Part shown: positions 1-5,762 of the stretch, piece by piece
Layout: the number at the start of each line of letters is the position of its first letter
Position numbering within the stretch: the stretch's first letter is position 1
Assembly (NCBI GenBank): GCA_002441865.1
Contig: DJNY01000067.1
Span: 7,724 to 13,549 of the forward strand
Direction: 5' to 3'
Length of the DNA stretch: 5,826 bases
Source of the DNA: Lachnospiraceae bacterium UBA6452
GTDB taxonomy: Bacteria; Bacillota; Clostridia; Lachnospirales; Lachnospiraceae
Program-made: the position numbers and the translations under genes
Notes under the pieces: generated by a model
Database searches by the model: none
The model's input: only the letters and a program-made list of their open reading frames with translations
Told to the model about the DNA's origin: nothing

Positions 1-93
1 TTCCACATGTTCTATAAATTGTATGAGTTCCCGCCCGGTCAGATCATTTGCCAGAAAACGGGATATTCTTCGTTCTGTTTCTTTACAGTCCAT
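1..93 (-). CDS. Probable zf-HC2 anti-sigma-like protein, N-terminal fragment
   Basis: An open frame of 31 codons starts at the ATG complementary to 91-93 and runs off the left edge. It begins MDCKETERRISRF and continues through DLTGREL to FIEHVE. This pattern (M-x-C, an acidic/basic helix, then F-x-x-x-x-L-x-x-x-E-L-x-x-F-x-x-H) resembles the start of short zf-HC2 proteins of Clostridia, in which the next residues would supply the Cys-x-x-Cys zinc ligands. Here C3 and H29 would be the first ligands, and the CxxC pair would lie outside the window. Such proteins often bind zinc and restrain a sigma factor, but this role is inferred from family resemblance. A GGTG ribosome binding site lies about five bases before the ATG, and a strong promoter lies just upstream. 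Only the N-terminus is visible, so the call is moderate. Confidence 0.6.
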   Translation of the reverse strand, partial: MDCKETERRISRFLANDLTGRELIQFIEHVE

Positions 94-109
94 AAAATCA
101 CCAACTTTT

Positions 110-138
110 ATTATAACAAACCTGCCTGCATACGTCAA
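110..138 (-). promoter_or_regulatory. Sigma-A-type promoter for the left-edge zf-HC2-like gene
   Basis: On the minus strand a TTGACG -35 box (complement of 133-138) is followed after exactly 17 bases by a perfect TATAAT -10 box (complement of 110-115). Predicted initiation near position 103 would leave a leader of only about ten bases, just enough for the GGTG ribosome binding site before the ATG at 93. The -35 box contains the stop codon of the MATE gene (135-137), so the promoter is embedded in the 3' end of its neighbour. No terminator is seen between the two genes, so read-through from the MATE gene could add to expression. Confidence 0.7.
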
Positions 139-1532
139 AACCTGCCAAGGCTTTTAAAGCATTTTTTGCGGATGCAGAAATAGGCGGTCAGCATAGCTGT
201 TCCCGTAATGATCCATGAGATCGGATAAATGATCATCAGCAGACGGAAATCATGCACCATCCGACACGCTGTGGCGATCCACACAAGTCTGAGCAGACAG
301 GAACCGACGCAGGTAATGATCGCCGGCAGCAGGGAATGCCCCAGTCCCCGCATAGCACCTGCACTGATCTCGTAAGACGATGTCAAAAATTCCAGTGTTG
401 TTGCGATCAGGAGACGCTGCGTGGCAAATACAAGCACCGCTTCATCGGTTGTATAGAGCCGCAGAAAAAATCCTCTGCCCAGCACAAAAGCCGCGGAAAG
501 CATTCCGCAAAACAGAATGGAAAATACCATATTCAGGCGGAATATCTTTTTGCATCTGCCAGCTTCTCCAGCTCCGTAATTCTGACTCGTAAAGGTGACT
601 GTCGTCTGTGCAAATGCATTCACGATAAAATACGCGAAAAATTCAAAATTCAATGCAGCGGCGCTGCCTGCTATCGCATCAGAGCCGAAGCTGTTGATCG
701 CACTCTGGATACACACATTGGCAATGGAGAACATCATTCCCTGCAGTCCCGCCGGAATACCGATCACCAGTATTTTTTTCAGTTCCTTCGGTACAATACT
801 GAGCTGTTTCAGTTCTACTCTGATTGGCTCTTTTTCATGCAGCAAAATATACAGTACAATACCGGAACTGACCATGTTGGAAATAACCGTTGCAATGGCA
901 ACACCCGATACACCAAGTCCGAACCCGATGACCAGTACCAGATTGAGGATCGTATTGATGATGCCCGCCGCGATCAGTGCATACAAAGGTCTTTTACTGT
1001 CTCCCGTACTCCGCAGGATAGAAGCACCAAAGTCATAAAGCATGATACATGGCATACCCAGCAGATAGATCCGCAGATACAATACCGCCAGATCGATCAC
1101 ATCCTCCGGCGTTCCCATCAAAAGTAATACCGGTCTTGCGATCACCTGTCCAAACAGGAGCACAAAAAAGCCGCACAAAACCGCTACCAGTATTGCCGTG
1201 TGGACTGCTGCCTTAATGTTTTTTTCGGATCCCTGTCCGATATAATGGGCGATCACAACATTAGAGCCCAGCGACACGCCCAGAAATAAATTGATCATTA
1301 AAGAGATCAGGGAGCTGTTGCTTCCGACTGCAGCCAGCGCCTGACTGCTGGCAAAACGTCCAACCACCGCCGTATCCACGGAATTAAACAGCTGCTGTAA
1401 AATACTGCTCGCAGCCAGCGGCAGTGCAAATAATAAGATCTTATTCCATAAGCTTCCGTGGAGCATATCCATGGAATTGGCTTTTTTCTTTTTTTGCATG
1501 AGATTTTCTGTCCTTCCTCTTTTGTCATCCAT
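135..1532 (-). CDS. MATE family multidrug/cation efflux transporter
   Basis: This is a 465-residue integral membrane protein of the usual MATE length, with a pattern of about twelve hydrophobic segments in two repeated halves. The first half begins WNKILLFALPLAASSILQQL and carries the hallmark FNSVDTAVVGRF at residues 49-60. RSTGDSKRPL at about 174-183 is the conserved loop after the fourth or fifth helix. The second half starts around residue 253 and contains GAMRGLGHSLLPAI at 392-405. MATE proteins export cationic drugs or metabolites from the cytoplasm in exchange for Na+ or H+; the substrate cannot be read from sequence. The start at 1532 is preceded by AAAGGA with about six bases of spacing. 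An in-frame ATG at 1499 (residue 12) also has a purine-rich AGAGGAAGG upstream, but with longer spacing, so the true N-terminus may be 11 residues shorter. The gene lies 74 bases after the cysteine-rich gene on the same strand, probably as one transcript. Confidence 0.93.
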   Translation of the reverse strand: MDDKRGRTENLMQKKKKANSMDMLHGSLWNKILLFALPLAASSILQQLFNSVDTAVVGRFASSQALAAVGSNSSLISLMINLFLGVSLGSNVVIAHYIGQGSEKNIKAAVHTAILVAVLCGFFVLLFGQVIARPVLLLMGTPEDVIDLAVLYLRIYLLGMPCIMLYDFGASILRSTGDSKRPLYALIAAGIINTILNLVLVIGFGLGVSGVAIATVISNMVSSGIVLYILLHEKEPIRVELKQLSIVPKELKKILVIGIPAGLQGMMFSIANVCIQSAINSFGSDAIAGSAAALNFEFFAYFIVNAFAQTTVTFTSQNYGAGEAGRCKKIFRLNMVFSILFCGMLSAAFVLGRGFFLRLYTTDEAVLVFATQRLLIATTLEFLTSSYEISAGAMRGLGHSLLPAIITCVGSCLLRLVWIATACRMVHDFRLLMIIYPISWIITGTAMLTAYFCIRKKCFKSLGRF

Positions 1533-1577
1533 CCGAGATCCTTTATCTGCTCTCCGGTACTGTTACATATGTCAGAA

Positions 1578-1599
1578 ATTTCTGCATAGCGGCAGAAAT
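1578..1599 (-). repeat. Hairpin between the cysteine-rich gene and the MATE gene
   Basis: ATTTCTGC (1578-1585) and GCAGAAAT (1592-1599) form a perfect 8-bp stem with a six-base loop. The left arm overlaps a perfect 12-bp palindrome, CAGAAATTTCTG (1573-1584), so three CAGAAAT-type half-sites sit side by side. The element lies between the stop of the upstream gene (1607) and the MATE start (1532). On the minus strand it is followed by only three T residues, so it would be at best a weak terminator or an mRNA stability element. The palindrome could instead bind a regulator. Confidence 0.45.
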
Positions 1600-1606
1600 A
1601 CTTTTG

Positions 1607-2008
1607 CTACTTTTCTGATTCACTTACAAGTTCATCGATCAGGGAGATTGCTTCCCTGATCATACCGTCACAGTGTTCTTTTTTATTGCCACCGCGCTCT
1701 GCATTTGCCTTTAAAAGCATCTTACAATCCGTCATGCCATCATGGTTTTCCGCGATCCGCCGGCGGAATTCTCCGATCTTAGCAGGTGATTCGATCCCTT
1801 TGCCTCCAAGCACCAAAAGCCCGCTTGTGATCACGCCACAGGTTCCGCCGCATTTCATGCCACCGCCAAAGTTACTGCCCAGCTTTTCCGCCTGCTCCGG
1901 TGACAGTCCCAGTTCCTTTGCATAAACCCGCATGATCGTCTGGGCGCAGTTACACATCATCGGTTGTTCGTTTCTGATCTCCATTGCTTCCTCTATATGT
2001 CTGTTCAT
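1607..2008 (-). CDS. C_GCAxxG_C_C family cysteine-rich putative redox protein
   Basis: This 133-residue cytoplasmic protein fits the C_GCAxxG_C_C family, putative redox or metal-binding proteins of unknown reaction common in anaerobes. In order it shows CNCAQTI (C19, C21), a helix, the glycine-rich NFGGGMKCGGTCG (C53, C57) with the family's typical following GLLVLG, then C95 in DCKML and C113 in HCDGM. Six cysteines in these positions match the family's spaced cysteine pattern. No signal peptide or membrane segment is present. The start is supported by AAAGGAG nine bases upstream of the ATG at 2008. It is the first gene of a probable minus-strand unit with the MATE transporter. Whether the redox protein has any part in export is unknown. 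Confidence 0.88.
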   Translation of the reverse strand: MNRHIEEAMEIRNEQPMMCNCAQTIMRVYAKELGLSPEQAEKLGSNFGGGMKCGGTCGVITSGLLVLGGKGIESPAKIGEFRRRIAENHDGMTDCKMLLKANAERGGNKKEHCDGMIREAISLIDELVSESEK

Positions 2009-2088
2009 CCTTCATTTCTCCTTTGTCCGATCGTTTTACTTCTTTTCCTGTTCACGGACACGTTATGTACTCCGCCATGTATATCGTT

Positions 2089-2117
2089 ATTATACCTGAT
2101 TTTCTGTATTCTTTCCA
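2089..2117 (-). promoter_or_regulatory. Candidate promoter for the cysteine-rich/MATE unit
   Basis: The minus strand reads TGGAAA (complement of 2112-2117, four of six consensus bases), a 17-base spacer, and a perfect TATAAT (complement of 2089-2094). Initiation would be near 2082, giving a leader of roughly 74 bases before the ATG at 2008. It lies back to back with the plus-strand promoter of the hydrolase operon, with the -35 boxes about 16 bases apart. Confidence 0.45.
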
Positions 2118-2133
2118 TCACTTAAAAAATTTG

Positions 2134-2162
2134 TTGAATACCGTCGTGAAATAGCCTATTAT
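2134..2162 (+). promoter_or_regulatory. Candidate promoter for the hydrolase-receptor operon
   Basis: TTGAAT (2134-2139) is followed after 17 bases by TATTAT (2157-2162). An overlapping perfect TATAAT (2160-2165) is an alternative -10 but at 20-base spacing. Initiation near 2169-2172 leaves a leader of about 35 bases. A GAGG ribosome binding site at 2195-2198 is seven bases before the ATG at 2206. Confidence 0.5.
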
Positions 2163-2168
2163 AATAGG
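2155..2168. promoter_or_regulatory. Perfect 14-bp palindrome over the -10 box, candidate operator
   Basis: CCTATTATAATAGG is a perfect inverted repeat with no spacer, and it covers both candidate -10 boxes of the plus-strand promoter. A dimeric repressor bound here would block RNA polymerase at the hydrolase-receptor operon. It is also about 40 bases from the divergent promoter. The AT-rich centre could partly be a by-product of the -10 sequence, but the CC/GG flanks extend the symmetry beyond it. Confidence 0.4.
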
Positions 2169-2205
2169 TAGACATAATTTTCAGCATGCAGAATGAGGTT
2201 TTCAT

Positions 2206-3102
2206 ATGAGTCAATTTATAAAACAGGCTTTTTATAAGCAACGGGAAGAATTCCAGCAGTCTCTCCCCGCACGTGACAAAAAATATAAAATTTGCAGCGG
2301 TGTTACCGAGCTGCGGGACATCCCCTATGCAGAGGACGGACTTCCGGCACATAAGCTGGATCTGTACATGCCGGAAGATGCAGCAGACAAAAAACTCCCT
2401 GTGATCATGAACGTGCACGGCGGCGGACTATTACTTGGCTGTAAAGAATTTAACCGATACTTCTGTGCCAGACTCAGCAGACTTGGCTATCTTGTGTACA
2501 GCATTGAATACAGACTGGTTCCCGACTGTTTATTTTTTGATCAGTGCAGTGATGTCTTTCTTGCCATGGAATATATCCGGAAGGATCTTATCCAAAGAGG
2601 GCTGGCGCAGCAGATCTATGCAGTCGGTGACAGTGGAGGTGCCTGCCTGCTTACCTATTGTGCAGCGATGCAGAACAGTCCAAAGGTGGCTGTGGCTGCC
2701 CAGGTAACGCCATCTTCCCTCCCCATACAGGCACTCGGGCTGATCAGTGGTATGTTTTATACCAATAAACGGGATAAAATAGGACTTTTCCTGCCTTCCT
2801 ATTTATATGGAAAGGGTTATAAAAAAGGAGCCTTTGCTCCCTATGTCAATCCGGAACATCCGGATATCCTGAAAGCACTTCCGCCCTGCTTTCTTGTCAC
2901 TAGCAAAAATGACCATCTGCAGCATTATACCCTGCAGTATGAAAAAGCAATGTCCCGTCATGGCGTTGTTCACAGCTTACTAAACTTTCCGGCGAAAAAA
3001 GAACTGACGCATGCGTTCTCCGTCTTTGAGCCGGACTTAAAAGAAAGCGCCGAAACGATCAAATCCATTTCAGACTATTTTACTGCTTTATCTGCCACAT
3101 AA
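2206..3102 (+). CDS. Alpha/beta hydrolase, HSL-like esterase/lipase family
   Basis: This 298-residue protein has the marks of the hormone-sensitive-lipase-like branch of alpha/beta hydrolases. The strand LPVIMNV leads into the oxyanion-hole motif HGGG (71-74). It is followed by YRLVPD (102-107, family YRLAPE), the nucleophile elbow GDSGG with Ser143, Asp236 in SKNDHL, and His269 in LTHAF. The Ser-Asp-His triad is therefore complete and spaced as expected. The family hydrolyses short acyl esters or acetylated sugars; the natural substrate is not readable. There is no signal peptide, so it should act in the cytoplasm. The ATG at 2206 has GAGG seven bases upstream. The gene is the first of a two-gene unit, ending 13 bases before the start of the chemoreceptor, which suggests co-transcription and shared control by the upstream promoter and palindrome. 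Confidence 0.9.
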   Translation: MSQFIKQAFYKQREEFQQSLPARDKKYKICSGVTELRDIPYAEDGLPAHKLDLYMPEDAADKKLPVIMNVHGGGLLLGCKEFNRYFCARLSRLGYLVYSIEYRLVPDCLFFDQCSDVFLAMEYIRKDLIQRGLAQQIYAVGDSGGACLLTYCAAMQNSPKVAVAAQVTPSSLPIQALGLISGMFYTNKRDKIGLFLPSYLYGKGYKKGAFAPYVNPEHPDILKALPPCFLVTSKNDHLQHYTLQYEKAMSRHGVVHSLLNFPAKKELTHAFSVFEPDLKESAETIKSISDYFTALSAT

Positions 3103-3105
3103 CAT

Positions 3106-3110
3106 GGAGG
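3106..3110 (+). promoter_or_regulatory. GGAGG ribosome binding site deciding the receptor start
   Basis: GGAGG ends five bases before the ATG at 3116. It overlaps an earlier in-frame ATG at 3104, which has no ribosome binding site of its own. This favours translation from 3116, four codons downstream. The site is only three bases after the hydrolase stop codon (3100-3102), consistent with translational coupling. Confidence 0.75.
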
Positions 3111-3115
3111 TACCT

Positions 3116-5197
3116 ATGAATTACGATGAATCTGTTTTTAAGGAAAAAGCCAATCGGAGGGCACGTAAGATCTGGCTGATCTTTGCTATATTGCTTTCTG
3201 CCAACTATGGAAGCGATGTTGCCAACGGACTGCGTACTGCTCCATACTATTTTATTTTCCTGCTGCTCTGCTGGCTTCCGATTCTCATCGGAGAGATCCT
3301 GCTGCGCATCAAGGGTTTTACAACCGAACTATACAAATATAATCTGGTTATCGGCTACGGCATCTTTTATACCTATGTTGTCAGTACAACGGAATCTCCG
3401 ATCGCCTTTACCTACATACTCCCGGTAACCAGTCTTCTGGTTTTGTATAAAAGCAAAAAATTCATGGTTACCTGCGGTATTGCCAACTCTCTGATCATTA
3501 TAGGCAGTGCGGCTTACCGGATCATGATCGGTTATAATTCCGCTACGAATATGAAAGATTATCAGTTGGAATTCTCCTGCATCGTACTCTGTTATATCTG
3601 CTACGTCATGTCCATCAAGCATCTGAACGAATCGGATGGTGCCATGACTGACAGCATCAAGGCAGATCTGAAACGTGTGATCACGACTGTCGAACAGGTG
3701 AAACAGGCATGTAATTCAATCATGGACGGTATTACCGTTGTACGTGAGCTTGCTTCTGAAAATACACACGGTGCCAGCATTGTTGTAAACAGCCTGCACA
3801 AGCTGCAGGATAACAATGTCATGCTGCAGGACAGCACCAATTCTTCCAATGATATGACATCAGATATCCGTTCCCAGGTCAATCATGTCGCTGATATGAT
3901 CGAACAGATGGTAGCTCTGACCGCTACTTCCGAAAAGCATGCACAGATCAGCTCCACTGATCTGGAAAATCTTGTTGCCACCACAAATACGATGGCACAG
4001 CTTTCCGGCGAAATTGAGCAGACACTGCAAAACTTCAAAGATGATTTCGCAATGGTAAAGAAAGAAACCGGAACGATTGAAAATATTTCTAACCAGACCA
4101 ATCTTCTGGCACTGAATGCATCAATAGAAGCTGCCAGAGCAGGTGATGCAGGTCGTGGATTTGCCGTTGTTGCAGATCAGATCCGTTCCTTAAGCAATGA
4201 GACAAAAACTTCCTCCGGTCAGATCTGGCAGGCACTGACACATCTGGAAGAAACTTCAGACAAAATGACTGCCTCTATGGAAGAAACTTTAAAACTCATC
4301 CAGCTTACACTGGATAAGGTCACACTTGCCGGCCATAATATCACACAGATTGCCTCCGATACGGAACAGCTTGGCGATAACATCCATGTGATCGACACTG
4401 CTATGAAGGAGGTTGAAACTTCCAACCTGCATCTGGTCAACAATCTAAAGCAGGTTACACATATTGTGTCCGATATGACAGACCGCATTGCAGATTCTAA
4501 TGAGATCAGCAATCGTATGGTAAGCAAATACACGGAATCAGCCGAAAATATCGATTCCATCGAGAAAGTCATTGAATCGCTGATGTGTGAGCTTGGCATA
4601 GGTGGTTTTATGGGTACAGAAGACATCAAACCCGGTATGAAACTGCTGGTTCTGATCGGTGAACATACAAGTTACCATGGAGAAATTCTGGCACAGAATG
4701 ACAATACACTGACTGTTGCACTTTCTGAAGCGCCCCGGCTCTCAGCCGGCACTGAATGTAAGCTGCAGGTTACGGTTGGTAACGTACTGTACTGCTGGAA
4801 CCGCGCAAAACTTTCTACCTCTGCAGGCAAAGACAGCTCTGCTTATACGATTCAGATTGAATCCCGTCCGAAGATCAATAACCGCCGGAAATATCCCCGT
4901 ATGGATCTGACCAATCGCTGCACGATCACTGTTGTCGGAAAAGACAAAGTGATTGAAGGTCAACTGGATAACATCAGCGCCAACGGCTTTGCTTTCCTGA
5001 CACATGATGATTACTTTGCAAAGCACAAAGACGCCACAGTTTCCATCAAAATCCATGATTTTGACCTGCCAAAGCATGATGTCATAGAAGGACATACAAT
5101 TCGCTGTTCAAACAACGAAGGGCTCTACATTGTAGGCTGCCAGATGCCCGAAGACAACTTCTTTATCAGGGATTATGTAAAAGAGCATTTGAAATAA
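3116..5197 (+). CDS. Hybrid methyl-accepting chemotaxis protein with C-terminal YcgR-like/PilZ c-di-GMP module
   Basis: From the ATG at 3116 the product is 693 residues. Residues 1-170 contain about six hydrophobic segments (roughly 18-34, 43-65, 76-91, 95-111, 116-138, 152-167) joined by short loops, so sensing is probably within the membrane. A long coiled-coil signalling domain follows from about 178 to 495 with no clear HAMP domain. Its tip carries the receptor signature ([18 protein letters not shown], then GRGFAVVA) near 325-352, the contact site for CheA and CheW. The arms on each side of the tip are about equally long. Residues about 503-566 (from IKPGMKLL) resemble the N-terminal domain of YcgR-type flagellar brake proteins. 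Residues about 590-686 form a PilZ domain with both halves of the c-di-GMP motif: RKYPR (R591, R595) and NISANG (N619, S621, G624). No C-terminal CheR pentapeptide is seen. It is the second gene of the hydrolase operon. The membrane-plus-receptor part resembles proteins I recall from Lachnospiraceae. The ligand and the output of the PilZ part are inference. Confidence 0.92.
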   Translation: MNYDESVFKEKANRRARKIWLIFAILLSANYGSDVANGLRTAPYYFIFLLLCWLPILIGEILLRIKGFTTELYKYNLVIGYGIFYTYVVSTTESPIAFTYILPVTSLLVLYKSKKFMVTCGIANSLIIIGSAAYRIMIGYNSATNMKDYQLEFSCIVLCYICYVMSIKHLNESDGAMTDSIKADLKRVITTVEQVKQACNSIMDGITVVRELASENTHGASIVVNSLHKLQDNNVMLQDSTNSSNDMTSDIRSQVNHVADMIEQMVALTATSEKHAQISSTDLENLVATTNTMAQLSGEIEQTLQNFKDDFAMVKKETGTIENISNQTNLLALNASIEAARAGDAGRGFAVVADQIRSLSNETKTSSGQIWQALTHLEETSDKMTASMEETLKLIQLTLDKVTLAGHNITQIASDTEQLGDNIHVIDTAMKEVETSNLHLVNNLKQVTHIVSDMTDRIADSNEISNRMVSKYTESAENIDSIEKVIESLMCELGIGGFMGTEDIKPGMKLLVLIGEHTSYHGEILAQNDNTLTVALSEAPRLSAGTECKLQVTVGNVLYCWNRAKLSTSAGKDSSAYTIQIESRPKINNRRKYPRMDLTNRCTITVVGKDKVIEGQLDNISANGFAFLTHDDYFAKHKDATVSIKIHDFDLPKHDVIEGHTIRCSNNEGLYIVGCQMPEDNFFIRDYVKEHLK

Positions 5198-5209
5198 ACA
5201 AGAGAAACA

Positions 5210-5295
5210 ATGTTACTTATGATGATCTTTTCACTTTTGTAATTATACTTTGCGCTGTGATCACTCTTGTTTTAGATTTCAAGCGTAAAAAATAG
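5210..5295 (+). pseudogene. Degenerate holin-like type I toxin (Hol-Tox-like) frame
   Basis: Beginning at GTT 5212, a frame reads VTYDDLFTF, then a hydrophobic stretch VIILCAVITLVL, then DFKRKK and a stop at 5293-5295. A short polar start with T-Y-x-x-L-F, one membrane segment and a lysine/arginine tail is the pattern of the 28-35 residue putative holin-like toxins of Firmicutes type I toxin-antitoxin loci. The frame has no start codon. An ATG at 5210-5212 sits one base out of register and gives only ten codons. Adding one G (ATGG for ATG) would restore a 28-residue protein starting M-V-T-Y. No good ribosome binding site or promoter is seen upstream, since the receptor gene ends at 5197. The stop codon lies in the terminator stem. 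It is probably inactive, or the base was lost in sequencing. The family call is by pattern only. Confidence 0.5.
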
Positions 5296-5330
5296 TGCCC
5301 CCGCTCTGGTAAAGTAAGGCACTATTTTTT
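5287..5330. terminator. Perfect bidirectional rho-independent terminator
   Basis: AAAAAATAGTGCC (5287-5299) and GGCACTATTTTTT (5318-5330) form a perfect 13-bp stem around an 18-base loop. The T run at 5325-5330 serves plus-strand transcripts (the receptor operon and toxin frame). The T run complementary to 5287-5292 serves minus-strand transcripts (the candidate antisense RNA). The toxin-frame stop TAG (5293-5295) is inside the left arm. Confidence 0.85.
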
Positions 5331-5384
5331 ATAGACTATATTTTGCCGGCGGTCAGGTGTACACTGACTAGCGACTCTCTTGTT
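5287..5384 (-). ncRNA. Candidate antisense (antitoxin-like) small RNA
   Basis: A transcript is predicted to start near 5384 from the consensus promoter at 5391-5420 and to end at the terminator at 5287, about 98 nt long. It converges on the degenerate toxin frame and overlaps its 3' end through the whole terminator hairpin. Internal structure includes GTCAG (5352-5356) pairing with CTGAC (5364-5368) around a seven-base loop, and the 3' terminator hairpin. No credible open frame lies in it. The arrangement of small membrane toxin, shared bidirectional terminator and short convergent RNA is that of type I antitoxins such as RatA or the fst antisense RNA. Existence and function are inferred from promoter and terminator alone. 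Confidence 0.55.
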
Positions 5385-5390
5385 AAACAT

Positions 5391-5420
5391 ATTATATGCA
5401 CTAATAAAGCCTTTTGTCAA
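5391..5420 (-). promoter_or_regulatory. Consensus sigma-A promoter for the antisense RNA
   Basis: The minus strand carries a perfect TTGACA (complement of 5415-5420), an 18-base spacer and a perfect TATAAT (complement of 5391-5396). Initiation is expected near 5384. This is the best -35/-10 pair in the window, and no protein-coding gene lies downstream of it before the terminator, which is why an RNA gene is proposed. Confidence 0.72.
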
Positions 5421-5513
5421 TCTCCAAAAGTTCGTCTTGATAATATAGCAGTTCCAAGCAAATAGGCTGCTGCCATTATCTCCGAATCCATTTGTAACTG
5501 ATTCCATAGAAAT

Positions 5514-5535
5514 TTCGTGGCAAATTCGTGGCAAG
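5514..5535. repeat. Tandem 11-bp direct repeat
   Basis: TTCGTGGCAAA (5514-5524) is followed immediately by TTCGTGGCAAG (5525-5535), identical in ten of eleven bases. Short iterated sites like this can be recombinase arm sites or regulator-binding sites. Nothing nearby identifies which, if either. Confidence 0.6.
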
Positions 5536-5677
5536 ATTTTTACGCTTTGACAGTGTAAAATTTCATCTTCTTTTAAATTACCCTGTTTTCTAATTGTATT
5601 ATCATTATAAAATCTATATTGTAAACATTAAATTGCAGACATACCTTACTTGCAGTATTATAAAGGAAAACACGATA

Positions 5678-5690
5678 CATACGTCGTATG
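5678..5690. promoter_or_regulatory. Inverted repeat, candidate operator
   Basis: CATACG-T-CGTATG is a perfect 6-bp inverted repeat with a one-base centre. Symmetry continues outward to 5675-5693 with a single mismatch. It lies about 20-30 bases upstream of promoter-like boxes leading to the right-edge frame, a typical position for a regulator-binding site. Confidence 0.4.
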
Positions 5691-5710
5691 CATAAACTAC
5701 TTGATATATT

Positions 5711-5746
5711 TTGAGTCGCTTGACATGCTTGAATTATATAAATAAT
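5711..5746 (+). promoter_or_regulatory. Promoter-like boxes before the right-edge frame
   Basis: Two overlapping pairings are possible. TTGAGT (5711-5716) with TATATA (5735-5740) has an 18-base spacer. A perfect TTGACA (5720-5725) with AATAAT (5741-5746) has a short 15-base spacer. The first would start RNA near 5747, just before the ribosome binding site GGGGGA at 5751-5756. The second would start inside that site. A very short leader results in either case, so the call is tentative. Confidence 0.35.
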
Positions 5747-5762
5747 CTAAGGGGGATTTAGT

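Larger units (their letters stand above)
5264..5384 (+). repeat. Dispersed direct repeats CTCTTGTT at toxin frame and antisense RNA 5' end
   Basis: CTCTTGTT occurs at 5264-5271 inside the toxin frame and at 5377-5384 at the predicted 5' end of the antisense RNA. Its inverted copy AACAAGAG is at 5197-5204, just before the toxin frame. The antisense RNA would therefore begin with AACAAGAG, which can pair with the toxin message at 5264-5271. The message could also fold back on itself between 5197-5204 and 5264-5271. In the enterococcal fst system, convergent RNAs pair through repeats placed in this way. The match is only 8-9 bases, so chance is possible. Confidence 0.4.
5421..5719. other. AT-rich intergenic stretch without a recognisable gene
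   Basis: I see no gene with a ribosome binding site here. On the minus strand one frame is open from about 5630 to 5324 but begins without ATG or ribosome binding site, runs through the antisense RNA region, and has no recognisable protein character. The stretch is clearly richer in A+T than the flanking genes. It contains a tandem 11-bp repeat (5514-5535) and a perfect inverted repeat (5678-5690). It may be the remains of a mobile or prophage-derived segment, but no integrase or transposase sequence is visible to support that. Confidence 0.4.

Noticed and set aside
252..1127. Long plus-strand open frame of 291 codons opposite the MATE gene
   Set aside because: It is antisense to a clear MATE gene, rich in Q, H, C and R residues typical of shadow translation, with no ribosome binding site or recognisable domain.
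2122..2418. Minus-strand open frame of 98 codons across the divergent promoters
   Set aside because: It overlaps the hydrolase gene start in antisense, crosses the promoter region, and shows no family character.
3104..3106. Upstream ATG as the receptor start (697 residues)
   Set aside because: It has no ribosome binding site and overlaps the GGAGG that serves the ATG at 3116.
4219..4629. Minus-strand open frame of 136 codons opposite the receptor coiled coil
   Set aside because: Its serine- and isoleucine-rich translation is the usual antisense shadow of a coiled-coil gene, with no start signals.
5196..5272. 9-bp inverted repeat AAACAAGAG / CTCTTGTTT as a transcription terminator of the receptor
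   Set aside because: The arms are 59 bases apart and no T tract of useful length follows. The perfect hairpin at 5287-5330 is the real terminator. The repeat is kept only as a possible RNA-pairing element.
5322..5534. Minus-strand open frame of 70 codons over the terminator and antisense RNA
   Set aside because: Its start would be TTG without a ribosome binding site, the composition is not protein-like, and the strong promoter and terminator in the same place fit an untranslated RNA better.
5633..5664. TTGCAG...TATTAT as an additional plus-strand promoter
   Set aside because: The -35 box matches consensus at only three positions and no gene starts soon after. In AT-rich DNA such pairs are expected by chance.
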